The position numbers were made by a program, and so were the translations under genes. A stretch of 64,000 bases of DNA from Abelmoschus esculentus. Lineage: Eukaryota; Streptophyta; Magnoliopsida; Malvales; Malvaceae. Positions 1 through 12,063 of this stretch are shown piece after piece; positions within the stretch are counted from its first letter, which is position 1; every line of letters starts with the position of its first letter. Below the pieces are notes generated by a model that was not told the origin of the DNA, searched no databases, and worked only from the letters and a program-made list of their open reading frames with translations. Location: assembly GCA_035048815.1 (NCBI GenBank), contig JAUCBN010000062.1, forward strand, positions 1,374,001-1,438,000. The letters are read 5' to 3'.

Positions 1-140
1 AGATGATTGTTAATACAAAGTGCAAAGCACAATTTACATATCAAACTCAACAGATATTTGCAATCAAACATTGTTTTGCACCAAATGTCATTGACGTTTA
101 AGCAAAGGAAAACACATCAAAACATACATATAAAACGACT

Positions 141-162
141 TATATATATATATATATATATA
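141..162. repeat. (TA)n microsatellite
   Basis: A run of about eleven TA dinucleotides. It lies just beyond the 3' end of the Aux/IAA gene and has no visible coding role. Confidence 0.9.
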
Positions 163-260
163 CTTTTGAGTGCAATAAGTTACATTGGAAAATAGGGTAG
201 AAATGTCAAACGTGAAAACATAATTCAAAGGTCTCCTTTTCATAGAAAAACTCTTAGTTA

Positions 261-2016
261 TTAAGGTGGCAAGGAGTTCCAAGCCTTCAGCTTCCCTTGC
301 TTACTGCTCCTAACTGCAAAAGAACATAACACTTGTGTTTAATTTCATGATCCAACACAGCTAATTAACTAGCCATTAATCGTTTTTAGGATAATAAAAC
401 CGACACTCACGACCAAGCGCAGGCAGTTCGGAGCTCTTCAACGCGTGCAGCCTCTTCACCGTCGACACAAACATGCTGCATACATTAAGAAAGAACATGC
501 CAACATTGAAGAAAAGTTGATGACAAAAGAGAAAAGGGTATTCTACTATATTCTCAGCCACCAATATTGGGAATATAATATGGTATAGTATAATCTCAAA
601 TTGCATTCTATCAACAGTGACAAAAGATGCTTACTGCCATGGAACATCCCCAACAAGCATACTGTCTCCTTCATTATCCTCATAAACAAGTGTATATTCC
701 CCGCTTCCGTTCAATACGCCGGTAATTGATTTCTCCCCCTCTTGCTTGTTCACCATTCCACCAGCAGGGGAATCTCTTTGAGCTACATGGTTCGAAGAAA
801 ACGACAAACCGATGAGATAAACAAACCATATCTGTCAATTAAGATCACATTAACATAGCGTAAGAGCTTAATTGCAATAAGAACAAGCATATGAGTCCAA
901 AGTTTTGGCCCTTGAAATATGCAAATCCCTCCCCCACTTCCATCACCTAAACAGTTGAAAACTAACACTGATGTGAAATGATAGGTCACTATACCAGATA
1001 GGTGAAAATAAAACAAATTCCGCCCCTATAGGCTAATGGGGACATTACTAATTTACTATCATATCTAATCCACCTAATCATAGTGAAAATAAATTTACCA
1101 GCAAGCAGGCCTCTGAAGAGTTCATCCACAGCAGTTGACAGTTTTTCATAGCTATTATAGGCTTTCAGGTCCACTTTCCTTCCTATGGGAACACCATCCA
1201 TGTTGATTTTCACAAACAGGCCTTTGCCATTAGGTTCAGCTGCTGGTTTTTCACTAGGAGGGTCCACACTTGGTGAATCAGAAGTTTGTTTTGAAGAACT
1301 GTTGCTGGCAAGGTTTTTCCTTATGGAGCGAATTGGAGGCCAACCCACAACTGGTCCAGGAGCAGTTCTGGTTTCAGGTTTAACATGAGAAACATAAGGA
1401 AATGAAACAAAACAGGTGACAAGAACAGCATGCATGGATGATGGACCACACAACACAAGCATCAAGTAATGTAAAAACACTTGTGAAAACTTTAAATATA
1501 TGGAGAGATGTGTAAAAAGGTGGTGTACCTTTTCTGAGAAGTATTGAGAGGCACAGCTGTATTTGCAGGAGGTTTAAATGCTTTTCTCTCAGCATCCTGC
1601 AAGTCCGGCGCTTGTTTGCAGCAGGGCTGTGATGATTCCTTAGCCATAACAGGCAAACCATGTGGTGGTGGGGAAGTTGTTGATGGGAACTGGAGAAATG
1701 AAGAACAAGAAGCCTTTGTCTGCTGGTGGTGGTGCTGGTTGTTTTTGCCCCATGGGTTAGACAAAACTGACCCAACAGGGTGGTGATCCTCCGGGCATGA
1801 AAACTTGTGTCCTTGTTTTCCATTGCTCTTCATTGAAGAAGAGAAGTACCAGTTGTCTTCACCTGGAGGACACAGCCTCAGCTCCAGCTTCTTCTCCTCT
1901 GAAGATCCATCCTTTTTATCTTCTTCTCTCTTCACATGATACCACTCTCTCTCTTGAGGAATCAGATCAAGAAGTTGAGGACATGATTCAATGTTCTTTG
2001 AACAACCGATCTCCAT
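261..2016 (-). CDS. IAA26: Aux/IAA auxin-response repressor, IAA26/IAA18-like
   Basis: Nuclear repressor of auxin-responsive transcription. It binds ARF factors and is degraded through TIR1/AFB when auxin is present. Five exons join in frame with GT-AG junctions: 2016-1529, 1367-1099, 782-635, 475-411 and 313-261, giving 340 residues. The N-terminus carries an LxLxL EAR motif (LELRLCPPG, about residue 46), which in this family recruits TOPLESS. The degron VVGWPPIRS follows at the start of exon 2. The C-terminal PB1 domain has VKINMDG with its lysine, and the acidic EDNEGDSMLVGDVPW block followed by HMFVSTVKRL. The start ATG is followed by MEIGCSKNIESCPQLLDL, typical of the IAA26/IAA18 clade. 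The gene looks intact. The clade assignment is from memory; IAA18 is the alternative name. Confidence 0.93.
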
Positions 2017-2439
2017 CGACTTTCACAGACTGAATATATATATATACATGTATATATAAAGCTAGAAGTTAAAACCATGCAACTGGATAAAAGGAAGATG
2101 GGAAGTTGGTGAATATATATACCTTAAAGGGAGTCAGTAAACCAGAGCTCAAAACAACATGAAAATCAACAGAAACTTGAGTTTAGCAAAGAAAAAAAAC
2201 CCTGAGAGGAAGAAGGTAGCTAAAAAAGCAATAACTATATATGGAGCTTGGAGAAGCCTCTCAGCCAATAAATTCTTTAAAAGTCGACACCTTTGAATGA
2301 GAAAAGCCATACCAAGAACGCTATATTATATATATAAAAACACACAGCTTTGAAAAAGAATGAACCCCACCAAGGTGAAAGGTAAATAGAGAGAGCTGTG
2401 ATGTGTTTATGATTAAGTGGTTGTTCTTGTCCTCTCTTC
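2017..2439. other. Upstream region of the Aux/IAA gene
   Basis: Presumed 5' UTR and proximal promoter of the minus-strand Aux/IAA gene. It is AT-rich with several TATATA runs (2034-2062, 2322-2336), so no single TATA box can be chosen. No coding potential is seen. Confidence 0.4.
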
Positions 2440-2962
2440 TAGGGGTGATTATTCGATCGGATCGAGTCGAATAAAAAAATTTCGAGTTATTCGAGTTGAC
2501 GAGTCATATTTTACAACTCAAACTTTATTTGAAATTTTTCAGTTTGAGTCGAGTTTAAAAAATTCGAGTCGAGTCGAATTTTCGAGTTTTTATAAATATT
2601 TAATCGTAATTATTTATCATGTTATAATAGGATTTGATTACAATTTAAACGACTTTCTCTAATCATATAAGATATACATATATATATTTCTCATACGTAG
2701 CAATATTTCTTTATATTTTTATATATCAATGTATATATATCATAAAAAATTGAGAGATTTGTCTCAAACTTAAAAATTAATCCTTTAATTATTAAAAGTT
2801 TCGAGTTATTCGAGTTTTCATTTTACAACTCAAACTTTATTTGAAATTTTTTCGAGTCGAGTCTATAAAATTTCGAGTCGAGTCAAAACGAATCGAGTAT
2901 TTTCGCCTCGAATCGAGTCGAGTTATTCGGGGTTTTTTCGAGTCGAGTTTTGCTCACCCCTA
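2440..2962. mobile_element. hAT-like non-autonomous element, copy 1
   Basis: A 523-bp element with perfect terminal inverted repeats TAGGGGTGA / TCACCCCTA. It is flanked by identical 8-bp target duplications CTCTCTTC (2432-2439 and 2963-2970). Inside are many GAGTCGAGT/TTCGAGT repeats near both ends and an AT-rich middle with no gene. The 8-bp duplication is the mark of the hAT superfamily. It sits about 420 bp upstream of the Aux/IAA start codon, in the promoter region. Confidence 0.85.
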
Positions 2963-3174
2963 CTCTCTTCTATCTCTTTCTAGGACTCCATATAGGCAGG
3001 CGATTCTTTAGATCAGTGAAAATCCTACGTATTTGTTCTTATTAATGTCTCTACTTTAAATATTTAATAAAAAATAAAATAATATCCGTCTTATATAATT
3101 CGTGTTTGAACACAAATGTGTTCAAGACATGTGACCCTCGACAATTTAAAATAAAATTCATAATTTATTAACAT

Positions 3175-3325
3175 TGAAAGTAAACTCGATTCGAATTTTT
3201 TATACTCGGCTCGAATAAAAAAAATCAAATAGAATTTAAATGGTAAAACATGACTCATAAACTCGAATAACTTAAAAAAATTTATTCGACTCGACTCAAC
3301 TTAACTCGATCGATAACCACCCCTA
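3175..3325. mobile_element. Partial hAT-like element, one end only
   Basis: The stretch has the CTCGAAT/ACTCGA repeats of the same family and ends in ATAACCACCCCTA, a match to the family terminus. No matching opposite end was found, so it is a truncated copy or solo end. Confidence 0.55.
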
Positions 3326-5040
3326 ATATATATACTAATCAAGAATGAGAGTAACTGAGATAAGGCGCAGTACAGGTATCGGTCTAATCCTGCTCCTTTG
3401 TTGGATGGGATCCTCTCCACCGTCTGATTAGAGAGGCTGATTTCTTGCCAGGTGATTAGAAATGGGACCATCAAGGTTTCAATGGATTATGGATAAAGTA
3501 ATTATTAATTTCTAATGTTAATTTAATTTATGAATTTTATTTAAATTTATATTAGTCCCTAAGTTTAGATAGATTTTCTTATTTTTAGTCATTTGATTAT
3601 AAAGATACTTTGAACTTGTATCATATTTTGCGGTTTAAACTTTTAATTTTAAGATTAAAGATTTAGTTTAGAGTTTAAATTTTATGAATTTAAGTTTTAA
3701 TGTTCGAATTTATTAAACTTTTGTATCATTTTTAAATTTTATGCAAAAACTCAATCGACTATACGATAATAGAAAAGTTTAATAAAAATTTGGCCATAAT
3801 AGTTTAATGATATGTTTAAAAATCGTAATCTATTAATAGGTTGATTCAAATGATAATAATTTAGTATTGTTTAAAGTAGATTTTCGATTTAAATTTTTAT
3901 GTATATAGAAAACCATCGCAGAAAAAATTACCTACTAAAGTTAATGTCTAACGTATATCGATTTAAATTAATCATAATAAAAAGAACTTAAAAAATCAAG
4001 AGAGAAACTAAAGTTAGGTGTGTGACTCGGGTCGGTCTAGATTAGTCAGACTAAAGTCTTGAAAACCGGAAGAGCAATAAAAAAAATAAAGAGAGAAAAA
4101 AAAGTAATCTATGAGAAAAAAAATTGAGTATCTTTCTCCCACTATTACATCATAGTGCTACCATGAAAGATTCTCATAAAAAATGTTAAATTTCGGCTAA
4201 GCAAGAATCATGGATTCAAGACTAAAACCAATAAAATCTTGGCAAAATTTTATTTCATTTAATTAGTAAAATAAGAGATAATGTTTCACAAATAGTCACC
4301 AACCTACCAAAAAACAACAAACCTCAACCATATAAAAATTAATGCAAATGTATGATAAAAATACCAACGATAAGTTAATCTAATAAGATGAGGTGTTATA
4401 TCTCGTAAACGAGAATAAAGGTTTTAATATCGATAAAGCGAATAAAATAACTAGGTTAAGAGGACCGTCCCATAATAAACATATGTTGTATTTGATTTAA
4501 ATAGTATCTGTTTTAGAATATAGAACTCAACCATTAAACATTAATTGTTTTAGTCAATGTGCTATAAATTTGATGTTCGAACTCGTGATCTAGAAATGAC
4601 AGTGGTTCTCTTAACGAATAAGACAATATGATTCGCGCAAAGTTGAGTCATACTTTTAAATATACATTTCTCAGCATTTTCTTTTCATTCAAATAATTCA
4701 AACATATGATCATGACTTATGAATTTTATGCATATATGTGGAATTTTGGTACATACATCACATGGTCACCCAATGCTTCTATATCTACATTGTGCTTCTC
4801 TTGGCATTTCCTTTTCCAAGAGAGCCCTTTTTTTTTTCTTCACTTTCTTTGATTGCTTTTATGACTCTCTTTTTTTAATGGGTTTTCATTTGTGTCTTGT
4901 CTTGTTTCCCTTTACACATAATTTTTCATGCGCCGCTATTAATGTACTATTTATGTACAATATCACATGTAGGTGTTGGCATTGCTATCCATATCCCACA
5001 ATTCACTCTCACCCTTTGAGCTAACAAGCCTAGCTCATTA
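3326..5040. other. AT-rich intergenic DNA
   Basis: No gene is seen. A SINE-like fragment lies at 4498-4620. The rest is AT-rich without a recognisable element. Confidence 0.5.
4498..4620 (-). repeat. SINE-like dispersed repeat, degenerate copy
   Basis: Shares the AGTATCTGTTTTAGAATATA core and a GTTCGAACTCG block with copies at 6128, 6882, 34430 and 57776. It is more diverged than those at 6128 and 57776. Confidence 0.5.
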
Positions 5041-5282
5041 GGGTATAAATCGTTTATCTTTTAATCGTGCTTTCGTTTTAAATTATTAGGTTCATGGTTT
5101 AAGGTTTAAGGTTAAGGGTTGTGGTTAAGGTTTAAGAAATTAGAGATAATGTGTATTTTTAGCGCGTATGATTTAAAGTTTAGGATGTAAAAAATTAAGG
5201 TTAAAGTTTAAAATTCAATTTTTAAATTTTTTAGTAAGATGCATAAAAGAAAACACGATCAAGAGGCAGGAAATTTCTACTC
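5041..5282 (+). mobile_element. Mutator-like MITE with telomere-like interior, copy 1
   Basis: Begins GGGTATAAATCGTTTATC and ends AAATTTCTACTC. The ends form an imperfect inverted repeat of about 26 bp, matching copies at 5294, 15999 and 50697. The interior consists of degenerate TTTAGGG-type heptamers. No clear 9-bp target duplication is left. It lies head-to-head with the next copy, 11 bp away. Confidence 0.7.
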
Positions 5283-5293
5283 CACCAATCAAT

Positions 5294-5549
5294 GAGTAGA
5301 AATCTTTTACCTCTTTATCATGCCTCCATTCATACCTCTTATTAAAATTTTCTAAAAAATTGAATTTTAAACCCCAACTCTTATTTTTTATATCCTAAAC
5401 CCTACACCCTAAAAAATACACCTTACTCATAATTCCCTAAACCCTAACTATAACCCCTAACCTAGAACACTAAACCCTACCCTTAAACCCTCTAATTTAA
5501 AACGTAGGTACAAATGAAAACATTAATAAGAGGTAGACGATTTGCACCC
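5294..5549 (-). mobile_element. Mutator-like MITE with telomere-like interior, copy 2
   Basis: Inverted copy of the same family. It opens with GAGTAGAAATCTTTTACCTC and closes with GACGATTTGCACCC. It is flanked by a perfect 9-bp target duplication CCAATCAAT (5285-5293 and 5550-5558), the length typical of Mutator-superfamily insertion. The interior holds degenerate CCCTAAA units. There is no coding capacity. Confidence 0.85.
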
Positions 5550-6127
5550 CCAATCAATACCCTAATCATAAATCTAGAAAGTCATTGTAATATGTTACAT
5601 GGTTACAAAGTAAACTTGCATAAAAAATAATTTAAAATCTTTAACATAAATTTAAAATCTTTAAGGTTCAAAGAGTTCTAAGTGCATCAATAGCACCAAG
5701 AGTATTAAGAAAACTTTTTAACCTCTAAATTAGTGAATGGATCATAATCTCTAAATGACTAAAAACATAAAATAAAATCATGGTCATGTTTGTGATTATT
5801 AGAAGCATGAAGTTGGTAGCTAGAAAAGCAAGATGTTGATAACAACCATCATAACTTTGAGAGCCTTTACTTTTGCCAATGGGACATGTCATGCTAATGT
5901 GCATCATTTACAAATTATATTCTAATTATTTTTATTAAAGTTATAATAAATTATTAATTGGTTCATATCCATGGGAAATTTTGAGAGAATAATCTAAATG
6001 AGAATTAATATTTAAAATATAAGAATTGGTGTGGAATATTTAGAGATATATAATACTTTTTATAGCATAAGATGAAGGCGTCACCTGTAAATGATGTCTT
6101 TTTATTTTTAATGTATTTTAGGAAGAG

Positions 6128-6240
6128 ATTACAGTAGTATCTGTTTTAGAATATAATCTCAATCATTTGACATTAATCGCACAATAACTCTATTGATATT
6201 ACTGGTGCTCGAACCAATGACCTCTAAAATCTTATTTGAA
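6128..6240 (-). repeat. SINE-like dispersed repeat
   Basis: On the minus strand it reads GGTTCGAGCACCAGTAATAT and continues to ACTACTGTAATC. GGTTCGAGC resembles a tRNA B box (6207-6215 region). It is a close relative of the copy at 57776. Confidence 0.6.
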
Positions 6241-6881
6241 TTATTCTCCCAAATTTATCATATCAATGATGCAATACATACATAGGGTAGGTTTGAAAAT
6301 AAAAAACCAAAGTTTGTACAAAAGTGGGTATCTATTTTATTCTCCTATCAATTATATTAGTTAAGAATTTATTAGGGTTTAGAGAGTCTACTTACTTTGA
6401 ATTTAATGATTGCACATGTTTAGTTAAGAGATTTATGCTTAGATTAAGTCAAGATTATAATAAAACAATATTTGTTAGTCTCAAATAACAATATTTGTTT
6501 ATTCTTCAAGATTTTTTTTTCTTATTGCAAATCTTGTTGCATTTGTTATCATATCTCTATGGCAAGATTTTTTTATATGATTTTTATTTTTATGTTAGTT
6601 TATTATTTGTGTAACGATTATTATGATATATCATCTGATCGTAAAATCGATGATATAATATGATTAAATCCTTTAAATTTTTATGGTATTTTATTGATAT
6701 GATCAGAATTATTAGTAGAACAATCTATAGGATTAATTTTCTCAATCTCTACTTACATATTGATATAATGTCTAGTTGAAAGAAATATAGAGATTTTCAT
6801 GATAATTGTTAAGTTTTTTATAAAAGACGAACAACGTAGTGAAATAAATGTTCAATCTTTTTTTTTTAATTAGCTAACAAT

Positions 6882-6960
6882 GATTACAATAGTATCTGTT
6901 TTAGAATATAATCTCCACCATTTGACATTGATCGCTCAATCACTCTACTGATATCATTGG
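6882..6960 (-). repeat. SINE-like dispersed repeat, truncated
   Basis: Only the 3' portion is present (AGTATCTGTTTTAGAATATA to ATATCA). The copy breaks off before the B-box-like block. Confidence 0.55.
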
Positions 6961-8993
6961 TTCCTTTAATCACTACGTATTTTATTTTATTTTTTAATAG
7001 TTTTCTAGGTGGACTTAGTCCTAATATTCTTTTTACGACCAAAATATATTATATTTATTATATCTTTCACTATTTTTAATAAAATTGAATTTAAAATATA
7101 CCACTAATGTATATTACCGGATAATAATTTAGATATTATCGATACTTGATTTAGTTGATTTTTTAATATTTAGATTAAATTTATCGGACCAAATATTAAT
7201 AGACTTAATTATAAAATAAATACTTAAATCATGTATCTCTTTTATAATAGGTGTATAAAGTATTTTTTTACTGAAATAAGTATTAAAATAGTTGTCTCAT
7301 ATTAATAAGTATTTTTCATAAATACCTATTTCAATCAAAAAAATACTTTTAACACTTATTTCGGTCAAAAATAAAATTTTAAACATTTATTCTAATAAAC
7401 AAATATTTTAAATATTTATTATAAAACTAAACATAATTTAAATAATTATTTTATAATTAATATGAGACTTATCTACCAATAATTCCATAAAGCCATATCT
7501 ATTATTTATCTATAATTTCAAAAAGCATGTTTTTATTCTCTCCTTTTCCTTTTATATATGAAACGACAAAAAGCCCATATGCTCGGAATTATTGGTACAG
7601 TATAAATTCATAAACTGACAAAAATGTTAAGATAAATACATGCTTTCGATATCCGATTATTCGTTGACACGATCTAAAAATTTAAATATCTGATCTGGTA
7701 TTTTATTTTTGGATTAAATATTCGACGTAATTTTAAATTTTTTAGATTAGATTTGGATCATAATATTTCAAGTTTTGAATTATCTGAAAAACCGAAAATT
7801 CACATTTTTATTAATATTAATATTGTTATATTTAACAATTTAATGATTGTTATATTCAAAAAATTTTAAAAATTAAAACTTTTACAAATGTGAATATTGT
7901 TGTATTTAGCAATTTGTTGTTTATAATATTTGAAATTCTAAAATTTTCATAAATATAACCTTCAAATTCGAAAAATTAATTTAATCAAATTATATTTTCG
8001 AATATCCGAATATCCGATTCGGATATGTAAATATTTACTTTTTTCTGGATCAGATACAGATCATTATATCATCGATCTGAAAAACTCAAATATCAGAAAA
8101 ATCAAATCCGATTAAATCTAATATCCAATAATAAATACCCATAATCACGATAAGATATTAGGTCAATAAAATATTTAGGTCAGAACTTTTTATCGATTAT
8201 TGATAATTATAAAATATATATATATAGCATGTATATATATTTAAATAAAATGATTGATTGGAATAAAAAAAAACATGTGAAGTTTCTTTAAATTATGAAG
8301 TTCAATTGAAAAGTTCATCATGACATGAATAACATATATTTGCATGCATATTTAATATATAATTTATATGTTCTCTGATATTTATTTTAAATTGATTTTT
8401 AAATTTTTAAATATTTTAATTTTATCCTTAAATTATATATTTATTTTAAATTAATTCTCAAAATTTTGAATATTTCATTTTCATCCTTAAATCGTTGATT
8501 TTTCATGAAGATTAATAACTATTATAATATTTTTTAACATAAGATATGATTAGCATATACTGATAATTTGATGATGAAATTAGGATATTCAAAAAGTTTG
8601 AGGAATAATTTTGAATGAGAGTTATAGTTTGAGGATAAAACTTGAATGCTCAAAAGTTTAGAGGATAAATTTAGAATGAAGGTCAAAGATAGAGGATAAA
8701 ATTGAAGTGTCTACTCCAACTCAGCATGTTAACGTCCACCTCAACTTCCCGTCCAATTTTTAACGGTACAGGACCACTTTGTATAAAAAAAGTTAGTTAA
8801 TGGACCAATTTGTAACATTTAATAGTCAGGTGATATAAAAATAATTGAGGTATAATCAATGGACCATTTATGTAATTTACCCTAGAAAGTAACCCGCCTC
8901 ATATTGAAACCAGAGAAGAAATTCAAAAATCAAACGGCACAAAATCCAGATTTGAAAAGGCAAAGAAAGAAGAAGAAAAATTCAAGAACAAAG

Positions 8994-10988
8994 ATGCAGA
9001 GAACGGAATCGAGGATGAAACCAGTAAGGAAACCGCTGAGAGATTTAACGAACAATGAAATCACAAGTAGTTTCTCCAAATCAGAGATTCCGAAGAAGAA
9101 AACGACCTCCAAAGACGGTCATAATCAAAACGACTCATCCCTCGATCGCCTCCTCCTCCTTCACTCTGATCTGTCCACCGTCCTCCTCCAGGTAGTGTAA
9201 AAGGGTTTTTTTCTTCTTCTCTATACCTAATTCAGTGAACACAATCATCGAGATATAGTATAATTGTAGTAGACAAGTCCGGTTAACATAGGATTTAGAT
9301 TCTGTTCTCGTTTTTACATAATTTGGGCAAATTATGTAAAAATGTCTGGCTTTATGTATGATGTTGCATTTTCTCATCTTAATTACTCCTTATTTTTTCT
9401 TTAATTTTGTGTATCTATATTTCATGTAACATTACTGTCTCTTAAGATATTATTGCCTTTTTCATACCTAAATTGCTTTTTTCACAAACTTATTTTTGAA
9501 CATGACAGATTGATGAACTTGTTGTGCAAGCTTTCAAGCTTAAGGCAACGGAACAGGGGAGAAAAGAGATTGAATCTTTCATGAATGTCATTTCCGATAT
9601 GGTTTCCTCTTTAAAGGTTAATCCTTTTTAAGTTAATTTTCTAAAATGTGTTACTTGAATTTGAATGTGTTTTACAGACTTGATGTAGATTATTGTTTCT
9701 TATATTTGCAGCCATGGGTCCCCAGATTTCAGAAGGTGCTTTCAAGTCCTGCTGAGGAGCACAAAGATCAGCCTGGAAAACACTTGGAAGCTGAAATTGT
9801 GCCTTTTGTTGATGCAAATGAAAAAGAATGCTTTGATGTTGGGAATCCAGAAGAAACAACGTTGGACTCGTTAATCTCCCCTTCTCCCCTCGTGTCTTGG
9901 CGTGCGGCTGGCTGTAATGTTGAGAGAGGTAGACAGTTGTTTCTTCTCACTCCTCTTCCTATGTCAAAAGCAATGTCTTCTAAGAGGCGTGACTCGTCTA
10001 AATCGGTATTCGAAGGGACTGCTTCCAAATCAAATGTTGAGCTTGTATCTTTTCTCAACATTCCTAGGGATGAAAATGATGAGTTGCTTGAAGGTGTTAA
10101 AATAAAGGCAACTCCAGTTAAGCCTTCTGGTTCAATTGTGGTTGAAACAGATAATACATTGAAGCGCGGGTTCGTTTCTTCACCTGTGTTTTCAGAAAAA
10201 GACCATTCCGTGCTTGTCATGACACCATGCTTAAAAATGTCGCCTCCTAAATCTTGTGTGCTGCTTGAACCTATTCATGACTCCTCCAACGGAAGCAAAT
10301 TTGTTGTGTGCAAGTCAACCCCGTCTCCTGTTGGAAGTAACAGCAGAGATTTATCTGAATCCATTGGAAGTGAAGAAGTCTCTGAGGATCTGACTTTGAA
10401 GTATCCAGAGCTACGAGGAATACAACGAACACGTGTACCAGAAATGAGGATAAAAGAGCAGGAGTCCTCACCAACATGGTTATTCTCACCTCCTAAAAGT
10501 TGCATTTTGTTGGAGCCACCAGATGAGAAATCCCCGGACAATTTTGACACCGATCACCACTTGCCTATCACAGGTGCTTTAAATCAACAAACAGATATGG
10601 TTTTCTCAAAAGGAAATGAAATCACAGATGCTTGCCAAGAAACCAAGACAATGAACCAAGGTATCTATCTTTATACATATGATGTTTCCTGTTTGAGAAA
10701 TAAGTTTAGTATAAATTATCTTGTTCTGCAGAAAATAAAGGCAACAACTTGGCTCCTGTAGAATGTACTCCAATGTGGAAGGAACCTGAGAGCACGATGC
10801 TGAGAGGAAAACATCCAGGTGAGAGTACTCTAAAGAAAGAGTTGTGGACAAAGTTCGAAGCAGTGTCAACTTGTGGGCTTCATTATAACACCTCCACAGT
10901 TCAAAGTACAGCTAGAAAGGGATTTCTTGACATGTTGGATGAGGTTTCATGTGATGAAGAAAGTTCAGTATCAGATGGTTCGAGATGA
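8994..10988 (+). CDS. Unrecognised plant protein with an N-terminal destruction box
   Basis: I do not recognise this family. Four exons join in frame: 8994-9191, 9509-9616, 9712-10660 and 10732-10988, giving 503 residues. Residues 12-20 read RKPLRDLTN, an exact RxxLxxLxN destruction box of the sort read by APC/C. Exons 1-2 then encode a helical stretch (SLDRLLLLHSDLSTVLLQ and IDELVVQAFKLKATEQG). Exon 3 is long, Ser/Pro-rich and probably disordered. It contains SPPKSC[VI]LLEP twice (about 10240 and 10490) and LLTPLPMSKAMSSK. No catalytic motif or membrane segment is visible. The ATG at 8994 is chosen because the open frame further upstream lacks an ATG. One AACGG core lies at 8762-8766 upstream. 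A cell-cycle-regulated role is an inference from the D-box alone. Confidence 0.8.
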
Positions 10989-12060
10989 CACTGCTCTCCA
11001 TGTCTGCAAAAAATTCCAATTTCACAGAGATTTCGTCGGTAAACTCCTGTTGAGGTTTGTCAACTGTTTTGATTTTTATTACCCTACATGCATTCTGCCT
11101 GCTCAATGCTAATGAATTTCCATTTTCTGACACAACTGTAAGAACATCTCTGGAATTTCAGTTTTGTAAGTTATGCTCACCAATATCAAATTTAAGCATT
11201 AATGAAGGAAAGTAAGTTTTAGTAGAATTTGGTTGTGTGGGTCTGGTTGGGGCCTAGGGGACACTAATTTTTTTTTTTTTGAAAAATGTTAATCTCTTCT
11301 GAATTTAACCTTATTTTATAAATTGATTTTTATTAAGAAATGCTTACATTGTCACATAGTAATATTTGCACCTATACTTTGAATTTTAGACTAATTTCTA
11401 CAGTGCGGTTGGCGTTTATCTATATTTCAGATTTTGAAAAAATATTAAAAAAATATTATTTTTTTTGAAAATAATAAACTTCAAACGTCATATTTTCTTA
11501 AATAAAAACTCTAAACGTTTTATATATCGAACGTAGCCGAACTAGACTTCACCTTTTTTAATTGGTATAATAAAATTTCCTGTTAAAATGTTCTATTTTA
11601 CCTTATAAAACACCAAATTGATTATTTTTATGTTTTAAAAATATTTTATAATTAGGATCATATCAGATATATAAATATTTATAATTTAATATATTATATA
11701 TTAATTATGAAGATGTCATTTTGTCTTTTTATAATTAAGACTAAATTGATTAAATATGTTTTTTTAATGATACAAAGCAGAATCATGCATGCATGCAATA
11801 AAATCCTTCATTCATGCTCATCCTGCAGCTTCCTGCTGCAAAATTAGTGGTCAGCCATTAACACACTGAACCGATGACAGATAACAAATATGAATATGTT
11901 GTAATAGAGAGGATAAATATTTGATTAAGTTAAAAAATTTAAAGATTTTATTAACTGTTTTACAGAAAATCTAAAAGTTTAGTTAACCCTTAATCCAAAA
12001 AAATGGATCCACTTTTTAAATTTCATATCCTTCTTTAGGAGAAATTATATAATGAATCCG
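10989..12060. other. Intergenic DNA
   Basis: Presumed 3' UTR of the upstream gene followed by AT-rich sequence with a T-run near 11270. No gene or clear element is seen. Confidence 0.5.
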
Positions 12061-12063
12061 TTC

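Larger units (their letters stand above)
5559..8900. other. AT-rich intergenic region with old repeats
   Basis: No gene is supported. SINE-like fragments lie at 6128-6240 and 6882-6960. From about 7640 to 8150 there are repeated ATCCGATT/GGATATCC words like those of the element at 44596, but clean ends were not found. Bases 8380-8700 show loosely inverted copies of 'ATCCTTAAAT' and 'GAGGATAAA' strings, probably an old foldback element. Confidence 0.45.
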
